NCBI GenBank assembly: GCA_021299375.1
Contig: JAJTGR010000027.1
Location: forward strand, 1 to 64,000
Direction: 5' to 3'
Source of the DNA: Gemmatimonadota bacterium
GTDB lineage: Bacteria > Gemmatimonadota > Gemmatimonadetes > Gemmatimonadales > Gemmatimonadaceae
Length of the DNA: 64,000 nucleotides
Shown here: positions 17,916 through 26,564 of the stretch, piece after piece
Position numbering within the stretch: position 1 is the first letter of the stretch
Layout: each line of letters starts with the position of its first letter
Made by a program: the position numbers and the translations under genes
Notes under the pieces: generated by a model
What the model was told of the DNA's origin: nothing
Seen by the model: only the letters and a program-made list of their open reading frames with translations
Database searches by the model: none

Positions 17916-18662
17916 GTGAGTGCCAATGCCAACGTCACCAACCCCGCGCAGCCCAAGCGCATCCTGCTCATCGCCGCCAATCCGGCCGTGTCCCCCGTCA
18001 CCCAGTGGCCGGTGGGCTTCTGGTGGGCCGAGCTGACGCACCCGTACTGGGAGTTCACCGAAGCCGGGTACATCGTCGAGATCCGCAGCCCCGACGGCGG
18101 CGCGCTGCAGGCCGACGGCTACTCCGACCCCGAAGACGCCAGCGGCTACTCGGCCCACGACGTCCTGTCGCTCGGCTTCAAGAAGTCGCCGGCCCACTCG
18201 GCGCTGCTGGCCGACACGCCGTCCATCGCCGCTGTGGACGTGGCGGGGTACGACGCGCTGTTCGTGGCCGGCGGCCAGTCGCCCATGATCACCTTTCGCG
18301 GCCACGCCGGCATGCAGGCGCTGGTGGCGCGCTTCCATGAGGCGGGCAAGGTGGTGGCGCTGGTGTGCCATGCCACCTGTCTGCTGCTCGAGACGCGCGT
18401 GCCCAACGGAGAGCTGCTGGTGCGCGGGAAAACGTGGACGGGCTTCGCCGACAGCGAGGAGGCCTATGCCGACGCTTTCGTGGGCATGCGTATTCAGCCC
18501 TTCTGGATCGAGACCGAGGCGCGCAAGATCGAGGGCACGAACTTCGTGGTCGACCAGCGCTTCCGGCCGTTCGCGGTGCGCGACGGGCGCCTGATCACGG
18601 GGCAGCAGCAGTTCTCGGGCGCGGCGGCGGCGCGGCTCGTGATCGAGACGTTGGGGCGGTGA
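17916..18662 (+). CDS. DJ-1/PfpI-family protein (type 1 glutamine amidotransferase-like)
   Basis: 248 residues. The fold is that of Hsp31/YajL-like DJ-1 proteins: 'LLIAANPAVSPVTQWPVGFW', 'YDALFVAGGQSPM' and the nucleophile elbow 'VVALVCHATCLLLE' with Cys as the likely catalytic residue. Members act as glyoxalase III, chaperones or deglycases. GTG at 17916 was chosen because AGGAG lies seven bases upstream; the frame is open 15 codons earlier to an ATG. With the HxlR regulator and the oxidoreductase it forms a module typical of electrophile or carbonyl stress response; this role is an inference. Confidence 0.85.
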   Translation: MSANANVTNPAQPKRILLIAANPAVSPVTQWPVGFWWAELTHPYWEFTEAGYIVEIRSPDGGALQADGYSDPEDASGYSAHDVLSLGFKKSPAHSALLADTPSIAAVDVAGYDALFVAGGQSPMITFRGHAGMQALVARFHEAGKVVALVCHATCLLLETRVPNGELLVRGKTWTGFADSEEAYADAFVGMRIQPFWIETEARKIEGTNFVVDQRFRPFAVRDGRLITGQQQFSGAAAARLVIETLGR

Positions 18663-18746
18663 GCGCGTTCGCGTGCTGTTGTGATCGGTCTCGCATGCGT
18701 CGCCGTTGAACGGCGGTGACGTTCATCATCTCTCGCTTCACCACAC

Positions 18747-19355
18747 ATGTCCATGGCCATTCTCGGTGCCGGCCGCGTCGGCACCACGCTGGGGCGCCGC
18801 TTCGCCGAGGCGGGTCACGCGGTGCGTTACGGTGTGCGCGCGCCGGATGACCCGAAGCATGCGTCGGTGCCGGGTCCGGTATGGTCCATTGCCGACGCTG
18901 CGGCGCGTGCGGACGTGGTCGTGCTCACCACCTCGTGGGCCGGCGCCGAAGCCACGCTGCGCGCCGCCGGCGATCTTGCGGGGAAGGTGCTCATCGACGC
19001 CACCAACCCCATTGGTCCCGGCATGGTGCTGACGCACGGCACCACCGACTCCGGCGCCGAACAGGTGTCGCGCTGGGCGCCGGGCGCGCAGGTGGTGAAG
19101 GCGTTCAACAGCATCGGCATGGAAGTGATGGCCAACCCGCGCTTCGGTGAAGCGCGCGCCGTACTGTGGCTGTGCGGAGACGATGTGCCAGCGTGCGACG
19201 CCGTGTCGCGCCTCGCGGCGGACATCGGCTTCGAGCCGGTACGCCTGGGTCCGCTGGCCCGCGCCCGCTTCATCGAACCCGCGGCCCTCGTGTGGATTAC
19301 CGCATCGGCCACGCTGGGGCGCGAGTTTGCGTGGGGGATCCTGCGGCGCGACTAG
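18747..19355 (+). CDS. NADPH-dependent F420-reductase-like oxidoreductase
   Basis: 202 residues. The N-terminal Rossmann motif 'MAILGAGRVGTTLGRRFAEA' and downstream 'VLIDATNPIGPGM' and 'VVKAFNSIGMEVMANPRF' match the family of F420:NADP oxidoreductases, the NAD(P)-binding COG2085 group. Most bacterial members are annotated by fold only; there is no evidence in the window for F420 biosynthesis, so the electron partner is unknown. It follows the DJ-1/PfpI gene by 84 bp on the same strand. Confidence 0.82.
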   Translation: MSMAILGAGRVGTTLGRRFAEAGHAVRYGVRAPDDPKHASVPGPVWSIADAAARADVVVLTTSWAGAEATLRAAGDLAGKVLIDATNPIGPGMVLTHGTTDSGAEQVSRWAPGAQVVKAFNSIGMEVMANPRFGEARAVLWLCGDDVPACDAVSRLAADIGFEPVRLGPLARARFIEPAALVWITASATLGREFAWGILRRD

Positions 19356-19365
19356 CCGTTTGTCG

Positions 19366-19496
19366 GATGTCGGACTTCTGCGCTCGCTCCGGATTCGCAC
19401 ATCCGGCTCCCGCGGATGTCGGGCGGCATCTGTGCGTGCTGAGTGAACCAGAGGTCCGAATCCGGATCGCGCCTCAGAAGCCCGAACTCCGACATC
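19366..19496. repeat. Imperfect inverted repeat downstream of the Uma2 gene
   Basis: Arms at 19366-19397 and 19457-19496 begin and end alike (GATGTCGG ... ATCCGGATTCG on one strand, its reverse complement on the other), with an 8-nt insertion in the second arm. The CCGAA/TCCGA motifs recur on the far side of the Uma2 gene at ~20254-20398. It lies between two convergent genes and may also act as a terminator. Confidence 0.6.
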
Positions 19497-19528
19497 TCAC
19501 GGCGCGCGGGGAACGCCCGGCGCCCGAC

Positions 19529-20170
19529 CTATGCCTCCCCGTGCACCCGCGCGAAGTACTCCGGTACCTCGAGCAGGAACTCGTCGGGGTGCCCGGACAA
19601 CCGCCACGTCAGCCGCTCGGTGAGCACCTCCGGGCGCTCGTCGGCGGTCCAGCGCTCGATCAGCCGCGCCTCCACATCCACGATCCAGTACGCCACGCCC
19701 TCACGCTGATAGCGCGACCGCTTCACCACGCGATCGTAGCGAGCCGTGCTTGGTGACAGGACTTCCACGAACAACACCGGCGGCTCGCACTCCTCGTCGC
19801 GCCGCGGCGCGCGGCCGGCGGGCGTGGGGACCACCGTGATGTCCGGTTGCACCACCGTGAACGGGTCGAGCACGTAGTCGTGCGGGGCCGGCAGCACGAG
19901 GGCGCGGTTGTCACGGCGCGCGTAATCGGTCAGCGCGGTCATCAACAACGCCAGCGCAATCTGATGCGCACGCGACGGGCTCGGGCTCACCAGCAGCTCC
20001 CCGTCCACGCACTCGAAGCGCTTCCCCGGCTCTTCCGGCAACGCTTGTACCTCAGCCGCTGTCCAGCGGCGCTGCTCCACGGCAGGCATACCCATCATGT
20101 GCTCGGCGCTCGGGACAGTCGGCAAGACGGCATGGGCCACGGTAGCGCTCGGAGGGGGAAGCGCGGTCAT
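19529..20170 (-). CDS. Uma2-family restriction-endonuclease-fold protein
   Basis: 213 residues. Uma2 (DUF820) motifs are clear: 'KRFECVDGELLVSPSPSRAH', 'VVQPDITVVP', 'PVLFVEVLSPSTARYDRVVK' and 'YQREGVAYWIVDVEARLIER'. The PD-(D/E)XK core (E of 'GEL', D of 'QPDI', E-V-L-S) appears intact. The family is abundant in some genomes and often near repeats, but its biological function is not settled. ATG at 20170 gives the usual family length; the frame stays open upstream through repeat sequence that is unlikely to be coding. Related palindromic repeats sit on both sides. A broken second copy is at 52072-52498. Confidence 0.82.
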   Translation of the reverse strand: MTALPPPSATVAHAVLPTVPSAEHMMGMPAVEQRRWTAAEVQALPEEPGKRFECVDGELLVSPSPSRAHQIALALLMTALTDYARRDNRALVLPAPHDYVLDPFTVVQPDITVVPTPAGRAPRRDEECEPPVLFVEVLSPSTARYDRVVKRSRYQREGVAYWIVDVEARLIERWTADERPEVLTERLTWRLSGHPDEFLLEVPEYFARVHGEA

Positions 20171-20471
20171 CAATGCATTGCGCGTGGGACCACGCGAGTG
20201 CGCCCCATCACACGCCGAGCCGTGATCTCCGAGCTCGACCATGGCGACTCCGACTTCAGACCTCTGAGCCCGATCCGGCTTCCCACCTCCATCATCGTCT
20301 GAGGTCAGGATCTTCAGTCCGCTGTGCGTCTGCATACGCCATCGGATGCCGGTATCGAAGTCCGAATTCCGATCGGGCTCGGAGGTCCGAGGTCTGAGCA
20401 GGAACGGCGTGAGAAGAACGCCCAAACGCAAGACCTCCATTTCCCCCCACCGCGCGCATAAACTGCGCGCC
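20171..20471. repeat. Gap between Uma2 and tex with palindromic repeat
   Basis: This 301-bp divergent gap holds an imperfect inverted repeat (about 20254-20278 with 20369-20398) built from CTCAGACCTC and GAGCCCGATC motifs and their complements. These resemble the CCGAA/TCCGA-rich repeat on the other side of the Uma2 gene. Promoters of both genes must lie here, but no convincing -35/-10 pair is visible. Confidence 0.55.
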
Positions 20472-22820
20472 ATGACCGCACCCACCCTCGATACCCTCGC
20501 CCCCGCCATCGTGGCGCGCGTGGCGACGGAACTCTCGCTGAACCCGCAGCAGGTTCAGCGCACGCTCGCCCTCTTCGCCGAAGGCGCCACCCTCCCCTTC
20601 ATCGCCCGCTACCGCAAGGAAGTCACCGGCGGCCTCGACGAGGTGCAGCTCCGCGATGTGCGTGAGCGCGCCGACTACCTCACCGAGATGGAGGACCGCC
20701 GTGCCGCGATCCTCAAGAGCATCGACGAGCAGGGCAAGCTCGACGACGCGCTCAAGGCGTCCATCCTCGCCGCCGACACCAAGCAGGCGCTCGAGGACCT
20801 GTACCTGCCCTTCAAGCCCAAGCGCCGCACCCGCGCCATGATCGCCCGCGAGCGTGGCCTCGGGCCGCTGGCCGAGCTGCTCTGGGCCGGCACCATCGAC
20901 GACGCCGCTGCCCTGGCCAAGGCCGCCGAATTCGTGCTCCCCGACGCCGACGGCAAGCCCAGCGAAGTGCCAAGCGCCGAAGCCGCCCTCCAGGGCGCCC
21001 GCGACATCCTGGCCGAGCAGATCGCCGAAGACGCCGTGGTGCGCGGCTGGGTGCGTGAAGTCACCCGCGCCAAGGGCGTGGTGAAGAGCACCGTGCTCGC
21101 CGACAAGAAGAGCGACGACTCGAAGTTCAAGGACTACTTCGACTTTGCCGAGTCGCTGGGCACCATTCCCAGCCATCGCATGCTCGCCATCCGCCGCGGC
21201 GAAACCGAAGGTGAACTCCTGTGGCGCATCGAAGCGCCGGTGGATGACATCAACGCCCGCCTGCTGAGTGACGTGGGCGCGGGCAAGCAGGCGCAGCAGC
21301 AGTTCACGCTCGTGTGCGCCGACGCCTACAAGCGCCTGCTCTCGCCGGCCATCGAGGTGGAGCTGCGCGTGGAGCTCAAGACGCGCGCCGACGACGAAGC
21401 CATCACCATCTTCGGGCGCAACCTGGAGCAACTCCTGCTGGCCAGCCCCGCCGGCGAGAAGAAGGTCATCGGCCTCGACCCGGGCTTCCGCACCGGCGTG
21501 AAGGTGGCCGTGGTGAGCGCGACCGGCGCGCTCGTGCACACCGACACCTTGTACCTGCATCAGGAAGACCGCTTCGCCGGCGCCGTGCGCGCCATGGTAC
21601 AGCGTTTTGCACCGGAGCTCATTGCCATAGGCAACGGCACCGCCAGCCGCGAGACCGAGACGCTCACCAAGGCCGCGCTGCGCGAAATGGACGCCCCGCG
21701 GCCGCAGGTGGTGGTGGTGAACGAAGCCGGCGCCTCGGTGTACTCGGCGTCCGACCTCGCGCGCAGTGAGTTCCCCGAGCTCGACGTGTCGCTGCGCGGC
21801 GCGGTGAGCATTGCGCGTCGCCTGCAGGACCCGCTGGCCGAACTGGTGAAGATCGACCCCAAGAGCATCGGCGTGGGGCAGTACCAGCACGACGTGAATC
21901 AGTCCAAGCTCAAGCAGCGCCTCGACGACACGGTGGAAAGCGCGGTGAACCGTGTGGGCGTGGAGGTGAACACCGCGTCCGCGGCGCTGCTGGGCTACGT
22001 GGCCGGCATCGGGCCGAGCCTCGCGCAGGCCATCGTGACGCTGCGCGACAAGCAGGGTGGCTTCAGGTCGCGCCAGGACCTGACCGACGTGCCGCGCCTG
22101 GGCGCCAAGGCGTTCGAACAGGCCGCCGGCTTCCTGCGCGTGCGGGGCGGTGCGCATCCGCTCGACGCGAGTGCGGTGCACCCGGAGCGCTACGCCCTCG
22201 TGGAGCGCATGGCGCAGGACCTCGGCGTGGAGGTGGGTGAGCTGGTGGGCAACGAGGCGCTGGTGGACCGCATCGACCTCCGCGCCTACGTGAGCGGCGA
22301 CGTGGGCATTCCGACGCTGCAGGACATCGTGGCCGAGCTCAAGAAGCCCGGGCGCGACCCCCGTGCGGCGTTCGAACCGCCCGCCTTCCGCGACGACATC
22401 CAGAAGCCCAGCGATCTGCTGCCGGGCATGGTGCTCGAGGGGGTGGTCACCAACATCGTGGCGTTCGGCGCCTTCGTGGACATCGGTGTGCACCAGGATG
22501 GCCTCGTGCATGTGAGCCAGCTGGCCGACCGCTACGTCAAGGATCCCAACGACGCCGTGAAGGTGGGGCAGAAGGTGAAGGTCACCGTGCAGAGCATCGA
22601 CCTGCCGCGCAATCGGATCGCGCTCAGTATGCGCAGCGACGGCGGCATGGGCCCCAAGGGGGGCAGCGCCGAAGGCGGCACGCGCCGCGATGTGGAGCAG
22701 AACAACCGGCAGACCAACCAGCAGCAGCGTTCCCCGCTCAAGGGTGGCTTCAAGCCGGCGGCCAAGCCGTTCGTGCCCACCAAGGGCGCGGTCGCGCCCA
22801 ATGGTATCCGGTTCAAGTAG
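20472..22820 (+). CDS. tex: Tex-family RNA-binding transcription accessory protein
   Basis: 782 residues, the expected length. The N-terminal segment 'ALFAEGATLPFIARYRKEVT' is the family signature. A YqgF/RuvC-like region ('IGLDPGFRTGVKVAVV'), helix-hairpin-helix motifs ('YVAGIGPSLAQAIV') and a C-terminal S1 RNA-binding domain ('GMVLEGVVTNIVAFGAFVDI' ... 'NRIALSMR') follow in normal order. Tex affects transcription and is broadly conserved, though its mechanism is incompletely known. A ~60-residue basic, Gln/Asn/Gly-rich tail after S1 is an extension. ATG 20472 was chosen because homologs begin shortly before the signature. Confidence 0.93.
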   Translation: MTAPTLDTLAPAIVARVATELSLNPQQVQRTLALFAEGATLPFIARYRKEVTGGLDEVQLRDVRERADYLTEMEDRRAAILKSIDEQGKLDDALKASILAADTKQALEDLYLPFKPKRRTRAMIARERGLGPLAELLWAGTIDDAAALAKAAEFVLPDADGKPSEVPSAEAALQGARDILAEQIAEDAVVRGWVREVTRAKGVVKSTVLADKKSDDSKFKDYFDFAESLGTIPSHRMLAIRRGETEGELLWRIEAPVDDINARLLSDVGAGKQAQQQFTLVCADAYKRLLSPAIEVELRVELKTRADDEAITIFGRNLEQLLLASPAGEKKVIGLDPGFRTGVKVAVVSATGALVHTDTLYLHQEDRFAGAVRAMVQRFAPELIAIGNGTASRETETLTKAALREMDAPRPQVVVVNEAGASVYSASDLARSEFPELDVSLRGAVSIARRLQDPLAELVKIDPKSIGVGQYQHDVNQSKLKQRLDDTVESAVNRVGVEVNTASAALLGYVAGIGPSLAQAIVTLRDKQGGFRSRQDLTDVPRLGAKAFEQAAGFLRVRGGAHPLDASAVHPERYALVERMAQDLGVEVGELVGNEALVDRIDLRAYVSGDVGIPTLQDIVAELKKPGRDPRAAFEPPAFRDDIQKPSDLLPGMVLEGVVTNIVAFGAFVDIGVHQDGLVHVSQLADRYVKDPNDAVKVGQKVKVTVQSIDLPRNRIALSMRSDGGMGPKGGSAEGGTRRDVEQNNRQTNQQQRSPLKGGFKPAAKPFVPTKGAVAPNGIRFK

Positions 22821-22844
22821 GCCGACCTCGCCAATGGAGTGCGT

Positions 22845-22874
22845 GGGGGGCGGTGCCGCGAGGCGTCGCCCCCC
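22845..22874 (+). terminator. Terminator after tex
   Basis: GGGGGGCG at 22845-22852 pairs with CGCCCCCC at 22867-22874 around a 14-nt loop, starting 25 nt past the tex stop codon. Only two T residues follow, so it is a GC-rich, U-poor hairpin. Confidence 0.6.
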
Positions 22875-22924
22875 TTGCTCGTGCGGTGAGTGGACGCGTG
22901 GCCACCGATTAGACTTCTCAGGTT

Positions 22925-25900
22925 ATGATCCCGGTCGCCCTGGCCCAGTGCTATCCCTACGAGGTCCGCCAACGCGCGCAGCCGTATCTGCTGCCTCACG
23001 CCATCCGGTGGCGGCGGGTGGACGCCGCCGGTGTCGAGGCGTTCGTGCTGGGCACGCAGGAGTATCTGGTGCTGATGGCCGTGGTTGCTGGCGAGATCCA
23101 GCTCGGGTGCTCGTGCCCGTATGCGATCGATCACGGCTACTGCAAGCACCAGTGGGCCGTGCTGTCTCGGCTCGATCAGCAGCGTCAGCTCGACGCCGTG
23201 CTGGAGGTGGCGGGTCCGCGCGCCAGCGTGGCGTTCATGTCCGATGACATGGAGGACGTGTTTCTGGACGACGAGGAGGTCGGCGCCGAGGACGACGCCG
23301 ATGACCGTGGCGACGGCCGCCGTCCGCTGATCATGGCTCCGCCGCCGAACGCCCCCGACTGGAAGCTCGCCCTCGTGGAGACGAGCCGGCGGCAGCTGGC
23401 CGACGCGACGCTCCCCGAACCCGGGCGGTCCACCTCGCTCCCTGCCGATCGCCGCCTGGCGTACCTGCTCTACCTCACCGAGCCGCCGCGGGAGCGCGGG
23501 CTGCGCGTGGAGATCGCCACCCAGCGCCGCGATCGCGACGGCCAGTGGGAAGAACCGAAGCACTTCCAGTTTGCTGGTCCCGCCTGGTTCAATGCGCCCG
23601 ATACTGCCGACCGCCAGATCGCCGAAATGCTGCTTGGCAGTACCGAAGCGCCGGGCGTCACGGGCATGCCGGCGAGCGGCTTCATTGTCCGGCCACGCGC
23701 GTACGGCACCACGCTGCGCGCCATCTGCGATACCGGGCGGGCCCGGCTGCGCAGCCAGCGCCCATCGCTCGACGGTCGCCTGCTCCGCTGGGACGACGGC
23801 GAGCCGTGGCAGGTGCACGTGCGCATGGAGCGCACCGCCGAGGGCTACCAGCTCGTGGGCGACCTGCACCGCGGTCAGACCACGCGCCCACTTGGCGACG
23901 CGCAGTGGGTGCATGAGTCGGGGCTGGTGCTGCTAGGCGATGTACTCGCGCGTCTTGACGCCCAGCGCATCTGGCCGCTGGTGCAGCGCCTGTGGACCGT
24001 TGGCCAGTTCGAGCTGGGCGAAGATCCGTCGCCATTTCTGGCTGAATACCACGAGCTGCCGAACGCCCCCAAGCTCACGCTGCCCCCAGGCGAGATGCAG
24101 ACCGAGGCTGACGCCGCGCCGGTGCCGACGCTGCAGGTCTCGCGCGGCCCCGATCTCGGGCGCCGGTCGCAGGCGTGGCTCCACCTGCGGTTTCGCTACG
24201 GTGCGGCGTTCGTGGAGTCGTCATCCACAGCCCCCACCTGTTTCGATCGCCGCACGCGCACCCTCTACCGCCGCCGGCAGGCCGCGGAGCGCCACGCCGT
24301 CACCAAGCTCAAGTCGCTCGGCGCACAGGAGCTGTATTCGTTTACCGACCGGCGCATGGCCATGACGGTGCCGGTGCTCGCGCTGCCGCGCCTGCTCTCC
24401 ACGCTCGTGCGTGAGGGATGGGCCGTGGAGGCCGACGGCAACAGCTATGTGGCGCCGGGCCGGTTGCAGGTGCGGGTGCGCTCGGGAATCGATTGGTTCG
24501 ACCTCGAGGGTTCGGTGCGCTACGGCGAGCACGAGGTGTCGTTGCCGCAGCTGCTGGCCGCGGTGAAGCAGGGCACCGACCTGCTCGAGTTCGGCCACGG
24601 GCAGGTGGGCTTCCTGCCGCAGGAGTCGTTGGACGAGTTGCGTACGCTGCTGGCCATTGGTGAGCGGCGCGGTGACGGCATTCGCTTCAAGGCCTCGCAG
24701 CTCGCGCTGCTCGACGTGTTGCTCGATGCGCTCCCCGAGGTGGACGTTGATGCGCACCTCGAGCGGGCGCGTGCCCAGCTGCGCGAGTTCCGTGGCGTGG
24801 CCACCGAGCCCGTGCCACCCGGTTTCGTGGGCACGCTGCGCGGCTATCAGTGCGACGGGTTGTCGTGGTTCGGCTTCCTGCGGCGCTTCGGGCTGGGCGG
24901 CTGCCTCGCCGACGACATGGGGCTCGGCAAGACCGTGCAGGTGCTGGCCATGCTCGAGGGGCGGCGCGCCGAGGGCAAGGGGATGACGCTGCTGGTCGTG
25001 CCGCGCTCGCTGGTGTTCAACTGGGTCCAGGAGGCAGCGCGCTTCACGCCGCAGTTGCGTGTGCTCGACCTGAGCCACGCCGAACGCGACATCGAGGCGA
25101 TCGATGCGGCCGGAGCGCATGTGGTCGTCACCACCTACGGCACGCTGCGGCGCGACATCACGCGCCTCGGTGCCCGGCAGTTCGACTACGTGGTGCTCGA
25201 CGAAGCGCAGGCCATCAAGAACGCCGGCACGGCCACTGCCAAGGCGGCGCGGGTGCTGCAGGCCGACCATCGGCTCGCGCTCACGGGTACGCCCATCGAG
25301 AACCGCATCGAGGAGCTCTGGAGCCTGTTCGAGTTCCTCAATCCCGGCATGCTGGGGGCGGCAACGACCTTCTCGAACGCGACCCGCACGCTGGGGGTGG
25401 AGCGGGCCGCGTTGCCGCCCCTACCGGGCACACCGGCCGACGATGTGCTCTCGCGTGCGCTGCGGCCGGTGATCCTGCGTCGCACCAAGGCCATGGTGGC
25501 CACCGAACTGCCGCCACGCATTGAGCAGACGCTGGAGGTGGAGCTCGAGCCCAAGCAGCGCGCCTACTACGACCAACTGCGCGAGCAGTACGTGGCCAGC
25601 GTGTTCGCGCGCGTGGAGCGTGAGGGGATGGCCAAGGCTCGGATGCATGTGCTGGAGGCACTGCTGCGGCTGCGGCAGGCGGCCTGCCACCCGGCGCTGG
25701 TGGACCCCGCCAAGGGCGGGCTGCCGTCGGCCAAGCTCGACGCCGTGGTGCCGGCGCTGCAGGAGATCGCGTCCGAGGGGCACAAGACGCTCGTGTTCTC
25801 GCAGTTCACGAGCTTCCTCGCATTGTTGCGCCCTCGCCTTGATGCACTGGGAATCCGCTATGAGTACCTGGACGGTCGCACCAAGGACCGACAGGTGCGC

Positions 25901-26233
25901 GTGGAGCGTTTCCAGTCGGCCGATGGTCCACCGCTGTTCCTCATCAGCCTCAAGGCCGGCGGGCACGGGCTCAATCTCACGGCGGCCGAGTACGTCTACC
26001 TGCTCGACCCGTGGTGGAACCCGGCGGTGGAAGCGCAGGCTATCGACCGCGCGCATCGTATCGGGCAGACGCAGCAGGTAATCGCCACCCGCGTGGTGGC
26101 GCGCGACACGATCGAGTCCAGGATCCTCGAGTTGCAGGCCAGCAAACGGGCACTCGCCGACGCCATCCTCAGCGAAGACAAGGGGGGGCTGGGCGGCATC
26201 GGCCGGGCGGAGCTGGAGCTGCTGCTGGGCTGA
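22925..26233 (+). CDS. SWIM zinc-finger SNF2-family helicase/ATPase
   Basis: 1102 residues. A SWIM zinc finger sits near the N-terminus: C62-x-C64-x8-C73-x-H75 in 'CSCPYAIDHGYCKH'. An acidic linker and a poorly conserved middle (~120-640) follow, then the SNF2 motor: motif I 'DDMGLGKT' (~residue 665), DEAQ box 'VVLDEAQAIKN', 'LALTGTPIENR', 'LRLRQAACHP', motif V 'SLKAGGHGLNLT' and motif VI 'QAIDRAHRIGQ'. Such proteins translocate on double-stranded DNA or remodel protein-DNA complexes; the bacterial targets of this type are mostly unknown. It is transcribed alone, 104 bp after tex. Confidence 0.92.
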   Translation: MIPVALAQCYPYEVRQRAQPYLLPHAIRWRRVDAAGVEAFVLGTQEYLVLMAVVAGEIQLGCSCPYAIDHGYCKHQWAVLSRLDQQRQLDAVLEVAGPRASVAFMSDDMEDVFLDDEEVGAEDDADDRGDGRRPLIMAPPPNAPDWKLALVETSRRQLADATLPEPGRSTSLPADRRLAYLLYLTEPPRERGLRVEIATQRRDRDGQWEEPKHFQFAGPAWFNAPDTADRQIAEMLLGSTEAPGVTGMPASGFIVRPRAYGTTLRAICDTGRARLRSQRPSLDGRLLRWDDGEPWQVHVRMERTAEGYQLVGDLHRGQTTRPLGDAQWVHESGLVLLGDVLARLDAQRIWPLVQRLWTVGQFELGEDPSPFLAEYHELPNAPKLTLPPGEMQTEADAAPVPTLQVSRGPDLGRRSQAWLHLRFRYGAAFVESSSTAPTCFDRRTRTLYRRRQAAERHAVTKLKSLGAQELYSFTDRRMAMTVPVLALPRLLSTLVREGWAVEADGNSYVAPGRLQVRVRSGIDWFDLEGSVRYGEHEVSLPQLLAAVKQGTDLLEFGHGQVGFLPQESLDELRTLLAIGERRGDGIRFKASQLALLDVLLDALPEVDVDAHLERARAQLREFRGVATEPVPPGFVGTLRGYQCDGLSWFGFLRRFGLGGCLADDMGLGKTVQVLAMLEGRRAEGKGMTLLVVPRSLVFNWVQEAARFTPQLRVLDLSHAERDIEAIDAAGAHVVVTTYGTLRRDITRLGARQFDYVVLDEAQAIKNAGTATAKAARVLQADHRLALTGTPIENRIEELWSLFEFLNPGMLGAATTFSNATRTLGVERAALPPLPGTPADDVLSRALRPVILRRTKAMVATELPPRIEQTLEVELEPKQRAYYDQLREQYVASVFARVEREGMAKARMHVLEALLRLRQAACHPALVDPAKGGLPSAKLDAVVPALQEIASEGHKTLVFSQFTSFLALLRPRLDALGIRYEYLDGRTKDRQVRVERFQSADGPPLFLISLKAGGHGLNLTAAEYVYLLDPWWNPAVEAQAIDRAHRIGQTQQVIATRVVARDTIESRILELQASKRALADAILSEDKGGLGGIGRAELELLLG

Positions 26234-26564
26234 GCCAGCGGCGCGTATCGATCTGGCGGCGGCGCTGGGCGGGACGGGCTGGTTTGGAGAGAGAGTATCC
26301 CGTATTGGCATGTTCCGGGTGCGAACGTGCGGGCGATACACCACGGCTCTCGGAGTACGCCATAACCGGATACCTCTCGTCCAAACGCACCCGTCCCGCC
26401 CCCGCGCCCCACACGGGCATCAGCTGCACCGCCGGCGCAGCCCGGCTGAAGGCAACTCTCAGGCCGCGGCCACTGTCGAAACGGAGGGCGGGGTGGCAGC
26501 GTAGGATCGTGCGCGGCGACCCGCCCCTCCCTCATCCTATCCCAGCGGAGTCAGCACTCCCCTC
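26234..26564. repeat. Intergenic region with 50-nt imperfect inverted repeat
   Basis: Between the SNF2 gene and tldD. Arms 26268-26317 and 26351-26400 are about 70% identical as inverted copies without gaps and share the ends GGCGGGACGG and CTCCG/TTCCG. The 33-nt centre is unrelated. No open frame with coding character was found. It could be a miniature inverted-repeat element or an extended terminator; the rest of the gap up to 26564 should hold the tldD promoter. Confidence 0.6.

Noticed and set aside
22925-26233. SNF2 helicase as part of a DISARM-like or other defence system
   Set aside because: Neighbours are tex and tldD; no methylase, PLD or other defence gene is present.
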